From Verrucomicrobiales bacterium (lineage in GTDB: Bacteria; Verrucomicrobiota; Verrucomicrobiia; Verrucomicrobiales; DEV007): 64,000 bases of DNA. Shown one piece after another: positions 25,551-34,120 of this stretch. Where the stretch lies: the NCBI GenBank assembly GCA_029940475.1, contig JAPYUT010000006.1, positions 4,835-68,834 on the forward strand, read 5' to 3'. The first letter of the stretch is position 1. Every line of letters begins with the position of its first letter. The notes beneath the pieces are model-generated. The model saw nothing but the letters and a program-made list of their open reading frames with translations, ran no database searches and was not told where the DNA came from. Both the position numbers and the translations under genes were made by a program.

Positions 25551-27215
25551 TCAGGCGGCAATAGCCAGCAGGCTTTCAGCATGCTGGCGCGCTGAACTGC
25601 TGTTGCCGCCGAGCATTCTTGCGATTTCGGAAATTCGCTCATCGTTTTCGATCCTGCACAGGCGGGATCGCGTTCTCCCGTCACTGCTGAATTCCTTGCT
25701 TACCGCGTAGTGACAGTTTGCCAGAGAGGCGACCTGAGGTAAGTGGGTGATCGCAATAACCTGATGGTTGTTGGCAAGGGAAGCCATTTTTATCCCGACA
25801 GATTGGGCAATTTCCCCACCGACATTTGCATCAATTTCGTCGAATACCAATACCGGCACGGCATCCTCGTGCGCGAGGGTGCTTTTTATAGCAAGCATAA
25901 TGCGTGACATTTCTCCGCTGGAGGCAATCATGCGCAATGGCTTGGCGGGCTCCCCCGGGTTTGGTGAAAACATGAAGTCAATATTTTCCGCCCCGGATGT
26001 TACCGGGTTCTCGAGTTGTTCCAGGATCACTTCAAAATGTGCCCGCTTGAAGCCAAGTTCTTCTAGATGACTGGCAATTTTACCGGCGAGCTTTGGTGCT
26101 CCACGTTTTCTTTTTGCAGTGAGTTTACTGGCTGCTAATTGCAAGGTATTGTTGGCTTTTATAATTTGTGTGGACAGGAGTTCCAGTTCTTCCCCGCGGC
26201 TTTCGATGTGCTGTAGCTTCTTGGCAGCCCGGTCCTTGAATGCAAGCACGTCTGCAATGCTGTTGCCGTATTTTCGCTTCAGTGTTTCAAGCAGGTTGAC
26301 ACGATCCTTAAGGATCGCCATTGCTGTTGCGTCGACTTCAAGGCCTTCTGAGTAATTGCGCATGTTTCTTTCCAGTTCCTCAAGCTCGACCAGGGCAATA
26401 TTGAAGCCACTTGTGATCTTCTCAGTGGCAGGATCATTTTTTTCGAGATCCCTTACCAGGCGTGCGATTTCTGAGAGATGTGAGAGCGCTGAGTTGTCTT
26501 CTCCGCCCAGAGCGGATGAGATACGGCTGGCGGTTTCCACCAGGTGGCTGCTGTTGGCGGCAACCCGGTAGCGCTGTTCGAGCTGTTGTTCTTCTCCAGG
26601 TTGAATATCAGCCTCCTCAATTTCTAATATCTGGTGTTTCAGCAGATCAATTTCCTGTTCGTTAGCACGCTCGGAGTTGGCAAGCTCATCGTATTGAGCC
26701 TGCAGGGTTTTCCATTTACGGCAGGCGTTTGCACAAAGTAGTGCTTCTTGCGTGGCATGCGCGTAAGCATCAAGCATGGCAAGCTGTCGCTCGCGTGAAA
26801 GCAACGATTGATGATCGTGCGGTCCGTGCAGATCGACCAGGAACTGTCCAAGTTGCTTGAGTACGGAAAGAGTAACAGGAGAACAGTTAACGAATTGTTT
26901 GTTACCGGAGGATGTGTCGATTACCCGCCTTATTACCAGCTGGTTGTTTTCGCAGGGGCCGAGACCGGACGCATTGAGAACGGTATTAATTGCTTCTGTG
27001 TGCTCGAGATCAAATACCGCCTCGATGGAGCACGATTCACAACCAGTACGCACCAGGTTGTGGTTGGCACGTTCGCCTACTATAAGCTTGAGGGCTCCGA
27101 CAATCACTGACTTTCCGGCACCGGTTTCACCGGTGATACCGATGAGACCGGTGCCAATTTCCCATATAAGATCCTCAACCAGCGCGAGATTGTTTATTTT
27201 TAGTAATGTCAGCAT
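25551..27215 (-). CDS. recN: DNA repair protein RecN
   Basis: A 554-residue SMC-like ATPase for double-strand break repair. It has an N-terminal Walker A (GITGETGAGKS), coiled-coil arms in the middle, and a C-terminal ABC signature and Walker B region (MIASSGEMSRIMLAIKS and PVLVFDEIDANVGGEIAQSVG). HQVIAITHLPQVAS follows. The promoter region contains a good -10/-35 pair overlapped by two LexA-type sites, so it is very likely SOS-induced. It is transcribed divergently from an MBL-fold hydrolase gene. Confidence 0.97.
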   Translation of the reverse strand: MLTLLKINNLALVEDLIWEIGTGLIGITGETGAGKSVIVGALKLIVGERANHNLVRTGCESCSIEAVFDLEHTEAINTVLNASGLGPCENNQLVIRRVIDTSSGNKQFVNCSPVTLSVLKQLGQFLVDLHGPHDHQSLLSRERQLAMLDAYAHATQEALLCANACRKWKTLQAQYDELANSERANEQEIDLLKHQILEIEEADIQPGEEQQLEQRYRVAANSSHLVETASRISSALGGEDNSALSHLSEIARLVRDLEKNDPATEKITSGFNIALVELEELERNMRNYSEGLEVDATAMAILKDRVNLLETLKRKYGNSIADVLAFKDRAAKKLQHIESRGEELELLSTQIIKANNTLQLAASKLTAKRKRGAPKLAGKIASHLEELGFKRAHFEVILEQLENPVTSGAENIDFMFSPNPGEPAKPLRMIASSGEMSRIMLAIKSTLAHEDAVPVLVFDEIDANVGGEIAQSVGIKMASLANNHQVIAITHLPQVASLANCHYAVSKEFSSDGRTRSRLCRIENDERISEIARMLGGNSSSARQHAESLLAIAA

Positions 27216-27253
27216 GCTCTTATTGGTCGGGATTTAGCTCTTTATATTCGTTA

Positions 27254-27282
27254 ATTATACGTTCGTTTGAACAATAGTTCAA
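27254..27282 (-). promoter_or_regulatory. recN promoter
   Basis: On the minus strand, TATAAT (27254-27259) and TTGAAC (27277-27282) are separated by exactly 17 bp. The -10 lies 38 bp before the recN ATG. The -35 and spacer are covered by the two LexA-type sites. Confidence 0.7.
27260..27273. promoter_or_regulatory. LexA-type SOS box 1
   Basis: CGTTC-GTTT-GAACA matches the published Verrucomicrobiota LexA consensus TGTTC-N4-GAACA at 9 of 10 defined positions. It overlaps the spacer of the recN promoter. Confidence 0.65.
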
Positions 27283-27289
27283 ACGAACA
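27276..27289. promoter_or_regulatory. LexA-type SOS box 2
   Basis: AGTTC-AAAC-GAACA matches TGTTC-N4-GAACA at 9 of 10 defined positions and covers the recN -35. Its centre is 16 bp from that of box 1. Together the two boxes form a 12-4-12 perfect inverted repeat at 27261-27288. Confidence 0.65.
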
Positions 27290-27459
27290 ATTAGAATGCC
27301 CAACAATTTCCATTCCGCAGTCACTTTGAATGGGATTGCCCGGATTGCCCGGATTGCCCGGATTTCAGGCAGATACTCGGATTTGGGTGCAATTCTTGCT
27401 TGATCGACAGGCGTTGTTGACTAAGAAACGTGATTGTCGATTCTTCCGGCAGTATTGTA

Positions 27460-28242
27460 ATGTCTGGCTTTCAATTCACTTTTCTTGGAACCGGGACCTC
27501 GGTAGGGGTTCCCATGATCGGTTGCGGTTGTGAAACCTGCGTATCTACCGATTCGCGTGATCAGCGTTTGCGTTGTTCGGTTCTAATTGAGACGGCGGAA
27601 CTGCGCCTGTTGGTGGACGCAGGTCCCGATTTGCGGCAGCAATGCCTGCGAACAGGCATTACCAGTTTGGATGGCGTGCTGATTACCCATCCGCATGCCG
27701 ATCATGTCATGGGTTTTGATGACCTGCGACGTTTCACCCCCGGCAGGGATGATACCCTGCGTGTATTTGCCCGGGCATCATGTTTTACTGCCCTGGAAAA
27801 GATGTTTTTCTACATGTTTAACGGGGCAAACCGTTATCCGGGATACTTTAAACCCGATCCTTGCGTCCTGGGGGATATACTGGAAATCAGCGGTCTGGAG
27901 GTGGTTCCAATTGCTGTTGAGCACGGTAATGTTGAATGCGTTGGGTTTCTTTTCCGGCAGGCCGGGCGGTCGATATTGGCTTATTTACCCGATTGCAAGC
28001 GCATATCGGATGCCGGTATGGAGGCACTTTCCGGGGTCGAATGCCTGGTGATTGATGCATTGCGCGGGCGAGCTCATCCTACACACATGAGCATTGATGA
28101 AGCTGTTGCTATCTCTGCTGAGATCTGCCCGGGCACCACCTGGTTAACGCATCTTTCGCATGAGGTGTTGCATGCCCGTGAACAGCAGGCCCTTCCAAAC
28201 GGGGTGAATATAGCCTATGACGGGCTTAAGCTGAGTCTTTGA
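27460..28242 (+). CDS. MBL-fold metal-dependent hydrolase (PhnP-like)
   Basis: A 260-residue metallo-beta-lactamase-fold protein. The N-terminus FTFLGTGTSVGVPMIGCGCETC is typical of PhnP-like phosphodiesterases, and the paired Cys residues may bind a structural zinc. The metal-binding motif is HPHADHVMGFDDLR; further His residues lie in AVEHGN and THLSHEV. PhnP acts on cyclic phosphodiesters; other members act on nucleic acids or lipoate esters, so the substrate is not certain. The frame extends to GTG 27430, but ATG 27460 fits the family. It is divergent from recN and may share its SOS control, though the boxes lie closer to recN. Confidence 0.85.
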   Translation: MSGFQFTFLGTGTSVGVPMIGCGCETCVSTDSRDQRLRCSVLIETAELRLLVDAGPDLRQQCLRTGITSLDGVLITHPHADHVMGFDDLRRFTPGRDDTLRVFARASCFTALEKMFFYMFNGANRYPGYFKPDPCVLGDILEISGLEVVPIAVEHGNVECVGFLFRQAGRSILAYLPDCKRISDAGMEALSGVECLVIDALRGRAHPTHMSIDEAVAISAEICPGTTWLTHLSHEVLHAREQQALPNGVNIAYDGLKLSL

Positions 28243-28443
28243 TTCCAATGTTCCGTCAGGCGCTTCCCATGCGCTATGACCGGTTTAGCCGGGAGTATTT
28301 AAGGGCGGCTTATTGCGGAATCCCTAAACGGGTTCCAAACGGCACGGTAACAGCAATGTAAACTGAATAACCGTCAGGAAATGCAAGTTGCTCGCTGGTA
28401 TATTGCAGGAGATCTTCAGTGCCTGCACCGTGGTGAGCAATTC

Positions 28444-28803
28444 CTACAGTGAACCCGCGTCAGGTGACGGGGCATGCACTTCCTGTGTTCCCTGATTTTG
28501 AATCCGCGGCAGGACGGCGGCAGCACGTTCCTTCATCTCCTTGCCTGGCTTGAATTTTACGATGGAGCGCGGCGGGATGATCACATCAGTGCCTGGCTTA
28601 TTGGGGTTACGACCGATTTTCTGCTTGGTTTCACGGATTTGAAAAGAACCAAAATTGCGGAGCACGACTTCATCTCCGCCGGCGAGCGTGGCAGTGATGG
28701 TATCAAGGGTCTTTTGGATGACATCGAAGACCTGCTGTTGAGTCATTCCTGTTTCGTTGCTTATCTGCACCACTAGGTCGCGTTTTGTGACAGTCTTCAT
28801 CAA
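28444..28803 (-). CDS. HU/IHF-family DNA-binding protein
   Basis: A 119-residue nucleoid protein. The family core is TKRDLVVQISNETGMTQQQVFDVIQKTLDTI, GDEVVLRNFGSFQIRETKQKIGRNPNKPG and RSIVKFKPGKEMKERA. It bends and compacts DNA as a dimer. It is longer than typical HU (~90 residues) because of a ~25-residue non-conserved tail. The 28243-28443 gap between it and the hydrolase gene, and the 28804-28977 gap on its other side, hold nothing I recognise. Confidence 0.93.
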   Translation of the reverse strand: MMKTVTKRDLVVQISNETGMTQQQVFDVIQKTLDTITATLAGGDEVVLRNFGSFQIRETKQKIGRNPNKPGTDVIIPPRSIVKFKPGKEMKERAAAVLPRIQNQGTQEVHAPSPDAGSL

Positions 28804-28977
28804 TTAATATAAGTAAAATATTGGTAGGGCGGTGTCCGGTTACGAAGAACTGTGATTAATGTATCGATTGCTACTTTTCAAGAACTTCAAAAGGACGTGG
28901 GCTGAAACACATAGCGTTCTCAAGGGGTTTGGCAAAAGAAATTTTCTTCTTCTTTGCAATTGTTACTGATTAGCGAC

Positions 28978-29889
28978 TTATAACCATTCTGAAGCAGTCT
29001 TAAAATGTGTTTTTGCGACATCAAAAAGGATGGTTTTGCCGTGTTTATTTACCAATTTCCCGGCGGTTTCCCGCACTGCCTTTGAAGCCCCTTTTGGGAT
29101 TGACATTTCGTATTTTGCGGATGTTTGCTCGATCCACCAGACAAATTTATCTCGAGCGAGTATGGATGCCGCCGCGACGGTGATATCGGATTCTGCTTTG
29201 GTGCGTTGTTGCAGTTGGATTTTTCGCCCGCACTCGCCCAGAGCGGATTGCAGGCGCGAGGGATTGGCAAACTGGTCGCTTAGTGCACGCTGGCACTCTG
29301 GCCGTTTTGCGCACAATTTTTCAATGACCGCCGAATGTCCCCAGGCAAGCAACTTGTTAAGGTTGCCGATTTTGCTGTAGAGCTCGTTGTATTTAGTCGG
29401 GCCTATCATAATGACCTCGTGATCGAGCCCCGGGGTTTTGCGGATTAAATGAGCGAGCTTCCTGATCTTTGGGTCTGATATTTTTTTTGAGTCCATCACT
29501 CCCGCATCAAGCAGGGTGTGAGCCAAGTCTCTGTCGGTATAGGCACCGGCAATAACCAATGGCCCGAAGAAATCGCCCTTGCCACTTTCATCAATGCCGA
29601 AGTGAGGTTCAAACATTTCCGGGTTGAGTTCCTCTTCGTAACCCAGTTCAGCGGCGCCGAGTATTTCAGGCTCCAGGGTGAAGCGGACAAATTCCTCAGT
29701 GCCCTTGCCCTGCAGCAATACTTTTGGCCCCTTTTCGTAGACGGCGATGTGGAGTTTCTCCTTGGCTGCCGCGAACAGGGTGTAGGGTTTCCCTTTGAAC
29801 GTAAAACCGGATTGTTGCAAAACTCTGCGCAGATTTTCTGCCTGTGCATCGGTGAGTAAATGGGTATATGAGGTAAGGGTGCGGGCCAC
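28978..29889 (-). CDS. rnhC: Ribonuclease HIII
   Basis: Removes RNA from RNA/DNA hybrids. It has an N-terminal TBP-like substrate-binding domain (SYTHLLTDAQ...KPYTLFAAAKEKLHIAVYEKGPKVLLQGKG), characteristic of HIII and not HII. The RNase H catalytic domain follows, with FGIDESGKGDFFGPLVIAGAY and a late ESDITVAAASILARDKFV. I start it at GTG 29889, which gives about 303 residues, places the start just before the conserved N-terminus and avoids running into the divergent mutY gene; ATG 29928 and 29991 are in frame upstream. Confidence 0.92.
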   Translation of the reverse strand: MARTLTSYTHLLTDAQAENLRRVLQQSGFTFKGKPYTLFAAAKEKLHIAVYEKGPKVLLQGKGTEEFVRFTLEPEILGAAELGYEEELNPEMFEPHFGIDESGKGDFFGPLVIAGAYTDRDLAHTLLDAGVMDSKKISDPKIRKLAHLIRKTPGLDHEVIMIGPTKYNELYSKIGNLNKLLAWGHSAVIEKLCAKRPECQRALSDQFANPSRLQSALGECGRKIQLQQRTKAESDITVAAASILARDKFVWWIEQTSAKYEMSIPKGASKAVRETAGKLVNKHGKTILFDVAKTHFKTASEWL

Positions 29890-29915
29890 ACTTGGAACTA
29901 AACAGCAAGCCGACC

Positions 29916-30971
29916 ATGTCACAACCATCGAACGACCAGAAAGTTGCCGAAAGCCCACCGATTGAGGATGCAGACGGGCTGCGGGCAGCATTGGCTGCGT
30001 GGTTTGCTCAAGTGGGCAGGGATTATCCGTGGCGGGCCACTGAGGATGGCTACGAGATTCTGGTGTCAGAGGTCATGTTACAGCAGACACAGGTGGCTAC
30101 TGTGCTGGGGCGGGGTTACTATCACCGGTGGCTGGAGCAATTTCCAGATGTGAAAGCCCTGGCAGCGGCGGATGAGGAGGAGGTGTTGCGTGCCTGGGAG
30201 GGCCTTGGGTATTATTCACGCGCCCGCAATCTGCAGAAGGCGGCACGGGTAATCCTCGAGGAATATGGAGGAGAATTTCCCCGCTCTTTGGATCAGATTG
30301 AAGCTTTGCCGGGAGTAGGTCGCTATACAGCGGGAGCTGTGGCGAGTTTTGCCTTTAACGCGCCGGTGGCGGCGGTTGATTCCAATATTGCGCGCGTGTT
30401 GGCGAGGTTGTTTGATTTCCGTGAATGCATTGACACCACTGCAGGCCAGAGACAGCTCCTGCAATGGGCCGCCCGACTGGTACCGAAGGCAGGCGGGCGT
30501 ATTTGGAACTCCGCCCTGATGGAGCTCGGGCAGAACGTGTGCAAGGCCAAATCGACTGTCTGCGATCGATGCCCGGCTGCTGCGTGGTGCCAGGCATCAG
30601 AGCCTCTTGCCTTGCCGGTCAAGAAGACCCGCGCGGCTGTAACTGTGGTTGATGAGCATGTCCTGCTAGCTTGCCGTCGCGGCAAGATATTACTTCAGCA
30701 GGAAGTCGGGAGACGTCGCAAAGGACTCTGGAAACTGCCATCGCGCGGGGTTGAAAAAATGCCTGGTTTATCACCGGTAGACAAACATAATTACACAATT
30801 ACGCGTTACCGCGTGACGATGTTTATTTATGAGGTGGAGGACGTCATCGCGGAAGAGAACGAGCGATGGTTCCGGCTGGAAGAGTTGTCTAATCTTCCGA
30901 TGCCAAGTCCCTATCGTCGAGTGGTGGCGCGGTATGTTGACCGGCGGGGAAAGGCCACTCAATCTCGGTAG
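29916..30971 (+). CDS. mutY: A/G-specific adenine glycosylase
   Basis: Excises adenine mispaired with 8-oxoguanine. It has 351 residues. The HhH-GPD domain contains YPWRATEDGYEILVSEVMLQQTQV (catalytic Glu) and EALPGVGRYTAGAVASFAF (helix-hairpin-helix, catalytic Asp in AVDSNIARV). The iron-sulfur ligands are C-x6-C-x2-C-x5-C in the CKAKSTVCDRCPAAAWC region. A shorter C-terminal NUDIX-like recognition domain follows. Start at ATG 29916 (MSQPSNDQ) rather than 29892. Its 3' end overlaps the convergent bioD by 83 bp. Confidence 0.95.
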   Translation: MSQPSNDQKVAESPPIEDADGLRAALAAWFAQVGRDYPWRATEDGYEILVSEVMLQQTQVATVLGRGYYHRWLEQFPDVKALAAADEEEVLRAWEGLGYYSRARNLQKAARVILEEYGGEFPRSLDQIEALPGVGRYTAGAVASFAFNAPVAAVDSNIARVLARLFDFRECIDTTAGQRQLLQWAARLVPKAGGRIWNSALMELGQNVCKAKSTVCDRCPAAAWCQASEPLALPVKKTRAAVTVVDEHVLLACRRGKILLQQEVGRRRKGLWKLPSRGVEKMPGLSPVDKHNYTITRYRVTMFIYEVEDVIAEENERWFRLEELSNLPMPSPYRRVVARYVDRRGKATQSR

Positions 30972-31638
30972 TGTCGTGCAGGATGTCCAGCATCAGGGGA
31001 GGAGTGAGCAGTTGCTCAAGTATAGTGCGGTTGGAGATGCTGGCCGCATCGCGTGCATCTGTAACGTGATTTAAAACAATGCCGGCGAGCTTAAGTCCTC
31101 TGGCGCGGATTGCGTTGACAGTCAGGATCGTATGGTTGAGGGCACCAAGGCGGTTGTCGACAACGACAAGTACCGGCAAATCCAGATCTGCGACCAGATC
31201 CGCCATCGAGTAGCCGGCTGTAACCGGCACCGCCCAGCCACCGATTCCCTCGACCAGAATATGTTCATATTGGTTGGCGAGAGCATGATAGGCCGCCTTG
31301 ATTGCCGGGATATCGGCCTTGTTACCCTCGATCAGGGAGGCTGCCATCGGGGCGGCCGGGTTCTTGAAGAAGACCGGATTGACGTCATCTATGGAGGCGG
31401 GCTCGGGTGAACTGGCTGCTGCGAGATCTACCGCGTCGGTGCGTTCACCGCAGGCAATCGGTTTGAATCCTGCCGCGCTGCTGCCGAGTCGTGACAGGGC
31501 ACGAAGCAGGAGTTGGGTGACGTAGGTTTTACCAACGCCGGTACCGGTGCCGGTGACGAATAGTTTCAAAGCCTTGAAAAGATCGGGATTAGTTATTGAA
31601 TGGCCGGATTGTAATGGCTGCGGCGATGTTTCCGGCAA
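30889..31638 (-). CDS. bioD: Dethiobiotin synthetase
   Basis: Closes the ureido ring of biotin's precursor using ATP and CO2. It has 249 residues with an N-terminal P-loop (VTGTGTGVGKTYVTQLLLRAL), GFKPIACG, an EGIGGWAVPV switch region, and LGALNHTILTV and GIVLNHV. It is the last gene of the folP-cdaA-glmM-bioD run, 13 bp after glmM. No other biotin genes are in the window. The final 83 bp overlap the end of mutY on the other strand. Confidence 0.92.
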   Translation of the reverse strand: MPETSPQPLQSGHSITNPDLFKALKLFVTGTGTGVGKTYVTQLLLRALSRLGSSAAGFKPIACGERTDAVDLAAASSPEPASIDDVNPVFFKNPAAPMAASLIEGNKADIPAIKAAYHALANQYEHILVEGIGGWAVPVTAGYSMADLVADLDLPVLVVVDNRLGALNHTILTVNAIRARGLKLAGIVLNHVTDARDAASISNRTILEQLLTPPLMLDILHDTTEIEWPFPAGQHTAPPLDDRDLASED

Positions 31639-31651
31639 TGAGTTCCACTTG

Positions 31652-33040
31652 CTATAGGCCGATTTGTTCTCTTACCGCCGCCGCGATTTTCTCTGCCCGG
31701 GAGGTGATATAGTCGCCGTCTTGTCCCTCGACAAGGATACGCATTTTAGGACCGGTTCCGGAGTAGCGGATGAGCACCCGCCCGGTATTTCCGAGTTCTT
31801 CCGCGGTCTCTGCAATCAGTGGCGCTGCCTTGAGGCTTGAGATTTCCGGTTTGGAGCTAACAGCGACATTAACCAGTTTCTGCGGGAATTTTTGCAATAC
31901 CCTGCGTAATTCTGAAAGCGGCTTCCCGGTTTCCTTCATTACACGCAGTGCTGCCAGTGCAGCGAGGATACCGTCGCCGGTGGTGTTATGGTCGCGGCAG
32001 ATGATATGACCACTCTGCTCGCCGCCGAAATTGGCACCTATTTCGCGCATGCGGTTGACGACATGGCGGTCACCAATTTCGGTGCGTTCCACCCTGCCGC
32101 CGTTTGCGGCAATGCACTCATCAAGACCAAAGTTGCTCATCTTGGTGGCGACAAGCGTGTTTGTCGCCAGTTGTCCTGTTTTCAACAAATGACAAGCAAT
32201 AAGCGCCATCAGTTCGTCGCCATCAACGGGGTCAGCGTTTTCATCGCACATAAGGATGCGGTCGGCATCGCCATCATGGGAGATTCCCACATCCGAGCCA
32301 TCAATTTTAACTTTTTCTGCGATTACCTCGGGACGGGTGCACCCGCAATCGACGTTAATGTTGTCACCGCTTGGTGTATCGAAATGCGTTACAAGCTTGG
32401 CACCGAGCCTTTCGAGGATTTGCGGACTGGTAAATGAAGACGCTCCATTTGCAGTATCAAGACTTATCTTAAGACCCGCAAGGGGGGAATTACCGGCATC
32501 CTTTGTCATTGAGGATACAGCCATTGAGATGTAGCGTTGTGCGGCATTCGAAAGGACTTCGCTATGCCCGATTATTGTATCGCCGGCCAGGTTGCTTTCC
32601 GGCCACTGTTGCCCGGAGAGCATGAAGGTTTCGATCGCCCTTTCCTGCTCATCAGAGAGCTTGTAGCCGTCCCCGCCGAAGAACTTGATGCCGTTGTCGG
32701 CTGGAGGATTGTGTGAGGCGGAGATAACGATACCGAGATTTGCCCCGGTTTCCCTGACCAGCAGGGATACTGCAGGTGTCGGAACCACCCCTGCAAGTGT
32801 GACGTCCATTCCCACTGAATGACATCCGGCGGCAATCGCACTTTCAAGCATATCCCCGCTGCGGCGGGAGTCCTTCCCGATTACGGCGTGCGATCGACCG
32901 GCGGAGTTGCTGCGCTTTGGCGGGATTAGCTCGGTGGCCGTGACCTGGCCGAGAAGCAGTGCCCTCTGGGGTGTAATGTTGCCGGTATTCACACGGCCGC
33001 GAACACCATCAGTTCCAAAGAATTTCTCCAGGGATGCCAT
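31652..33040 (-). CDS. glmM: Phosphoglucosamine mutase
   Basis: Converts glucosamine 6-phosphate to glucosamine 1-phosphate for peptidoglycan and LPS. It has 462 residues. It begins FFGTDGVRGRVNTG, has the phosphoserine loop VISASHNP (Ser109), the metal loop HDGDADRILMCDE, the sugar-binding GEQSGHI and the C-terminal phosphate-binding RYSGTGPKMRI. It follows cdaA by 108 bp, and cdaA-glmM linkage is widespread. In Firmicutes GlmM binds and inhibits CdaA. Confidence 0.96.
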   Translation of the reverse strand: MASLEKFFGTDGVRGRVNTGNITPQRALLLGQVTATELIPPKRSNSAGRSHAVIGKDSRRSGDMLESAIAAGCHSVGMDVTLAGVVPTPAVSLLVRETGANLGIVISASHNPPADNGIKFFGGDGYKLSDEQERAIETFMLSGQQWPESNLAGDTIIGHSEVLSNAAQRYISMAVSSMTKDAGNSPLAGLKISLDTANGASSFTSPQILERLGAKLVTHFDTPSGDNINVDCGCTRPEVIAEKVKIDGSDVGISHDGDADRILMCDENADPVDGDELMALIACHLLKTGQLATNTLVATKMSNFGLDECIAANGGRVERTEIGDRHVVNRMREIGANFGGEQSGHIICRDHNTTGDGILAALAALRVMKETGKPLSELRRVLQKFPQKLVNVAVSSKPEISSLKAAPLIAETAEELGNTGRVLIRYSGTGPKMRILVEGQDGDYITSRAEKIAAAVREQIGL

Positions 33041-33148
33041 TTGATCTGTGGATTGCGTGAAAAATTTCAGGACTTTACCTGATCAGTTTAGCGCCTTTAT
33101 CCCCAAAGATACGGGGAGGTTTCCGCCGATGCTAAATGCGGGTCGGGT

Positions 33149-34033
33149 TCATGAGGTTTCATCGGAGGGCGGGGTGCTCTCTGGCGGTTTGGGTTTGGCC
33201 TTGGATTTTGTGCCTTTTGGTTTCGGCGGATCAGCAGGACTGGCCGCCGGTTCCGGTTTGCCTTCGTGTTCATTTTCAACTTCCAGCAATTCAAGAAGGC
33301 GCTTATGGAATTCGTCGGGTTCAAGGTCGCGTTCCAATTCTCCGCTGTGAGCTAGAGAAAGTGCACCGGTTTCCTCAGAAACTATAATGGCGATTGCATC
33401 TGATTCCTCCGTCAACCCGAGTCCCGCACGGTGTCGCAAACCAATGCTGTGGTCGCCGATCTCCTTTTGACTTAACGGCAGAACACAAGCGGCACTAATC
33501 ACCCTGCCTTCACGCAGGATGACGGCGCCATCATGCAATGTGGTTTTTGGATGGAAGATTGTCAGTAGCAGTTCCGGAGAGAATCGAGCATCAAGATTGA
33601 CGCCTGTTTCAAGGTGGGGGTTGAGCTCTATGCCCCGTTCAATTGCAAATAACGCACCATGCCGCCTGGCACCAAGCTGGCGCACTGTATCGGCAAGGTT
33701 ATCGATGAATTCCTTGTTTTTACCCTCGGAGAAGAACAGGAACCCGCGATTGCCGATATCTGCCAGTGTGCGGCGCACTTCAGGCTGGAATGCGATAATG
33801 ATCGACATTGTGAAGAAGAATGCGAAGCCGAAGACCAGCCAGCGGATCACGATGAGTTCGAGGGCATAAGATGTCAGGAGCAACAGGATGAGGATTGTGC
33901 CAAGCAGTGTCAGCAGGCGGGCCCAGTTGTGTGTCGTGAATCGACGCATAATAAAATACATGGCTACCGAGACCAACAGGATCTCTGCTATCGCCGGTAA
34001 ATGCTCACGAATGGACTGGAAAATTTCAGACAC
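33149..34033 (-). CDS. cdaA: Diadenylate cyclase (c-di-AMP synthase), CdaA type
   Basis: A 294-residue membrane enzyme that makes cyclic di-AMP from two ATP. Three N-terminal helices (about residues 12-80) are followed by a DAC domain with the DGA (168-170) and RHR (200-202) motifs needed for catalysis. The last ~45 residues are a Pro/Lys/Ser-rich tail not seen in classic CdaA. The genes around it are folP upstream and glmM downstream; the regulator CdaR of Firmicutes is absent. It shows that this organism uses c-di-AMP signalling, probably for osmotic and cell-wall control. Confidence 0.95.
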   Translation of the reverse strand: MSEIFQSIREHLPAIAEILLVSVAMYFIMRRFTTHNWARLLTLLGTILILLLLTSYALELIVIRWLVFGFAFFFTMSIIIAFQPEVRRTLADIGNRGFLFFSEGKNKEFIDNLADTVRQLGARRHGALFAIERGIELNPHLETGVNLDARFSPELLLTIFHPKTTLHDGAVILREGRVISAACVLPLSQKEIGDHSIGLRHRAGLGLTEESDAIAIIVSEETGALSLAHSGELERDLEPDEFHKRLLELLEVENEHEGKPEPAASPADPPKPKGTKSKAKPKPPESTPPSDETS

Positions 34034-34120
34034 GTCTCTTCAGGATGGCCACTATAGCGCAAAACAGCCATCCTGTAATGCATCATGAAAGGGGTGGGTG
34101 GGCAAAGGCGGCAGTGCTGT

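Noticed and set aside
27334-27360. Three exact 9-bp tandem copies (GATTGCCCG)
   Set aside because: Too short for a CRISPR array, with no spacers. It looks like slippage in the gap before the MBL hydrolase gene; no function can be supported.
28874-28893. Imperfect palindrome CTTTTCAAGAACTTCAAAAG upstream of the HU gene
   Set aside because: Several mismatches between the arms and no second copy nearby; I could not link it to a known operator.
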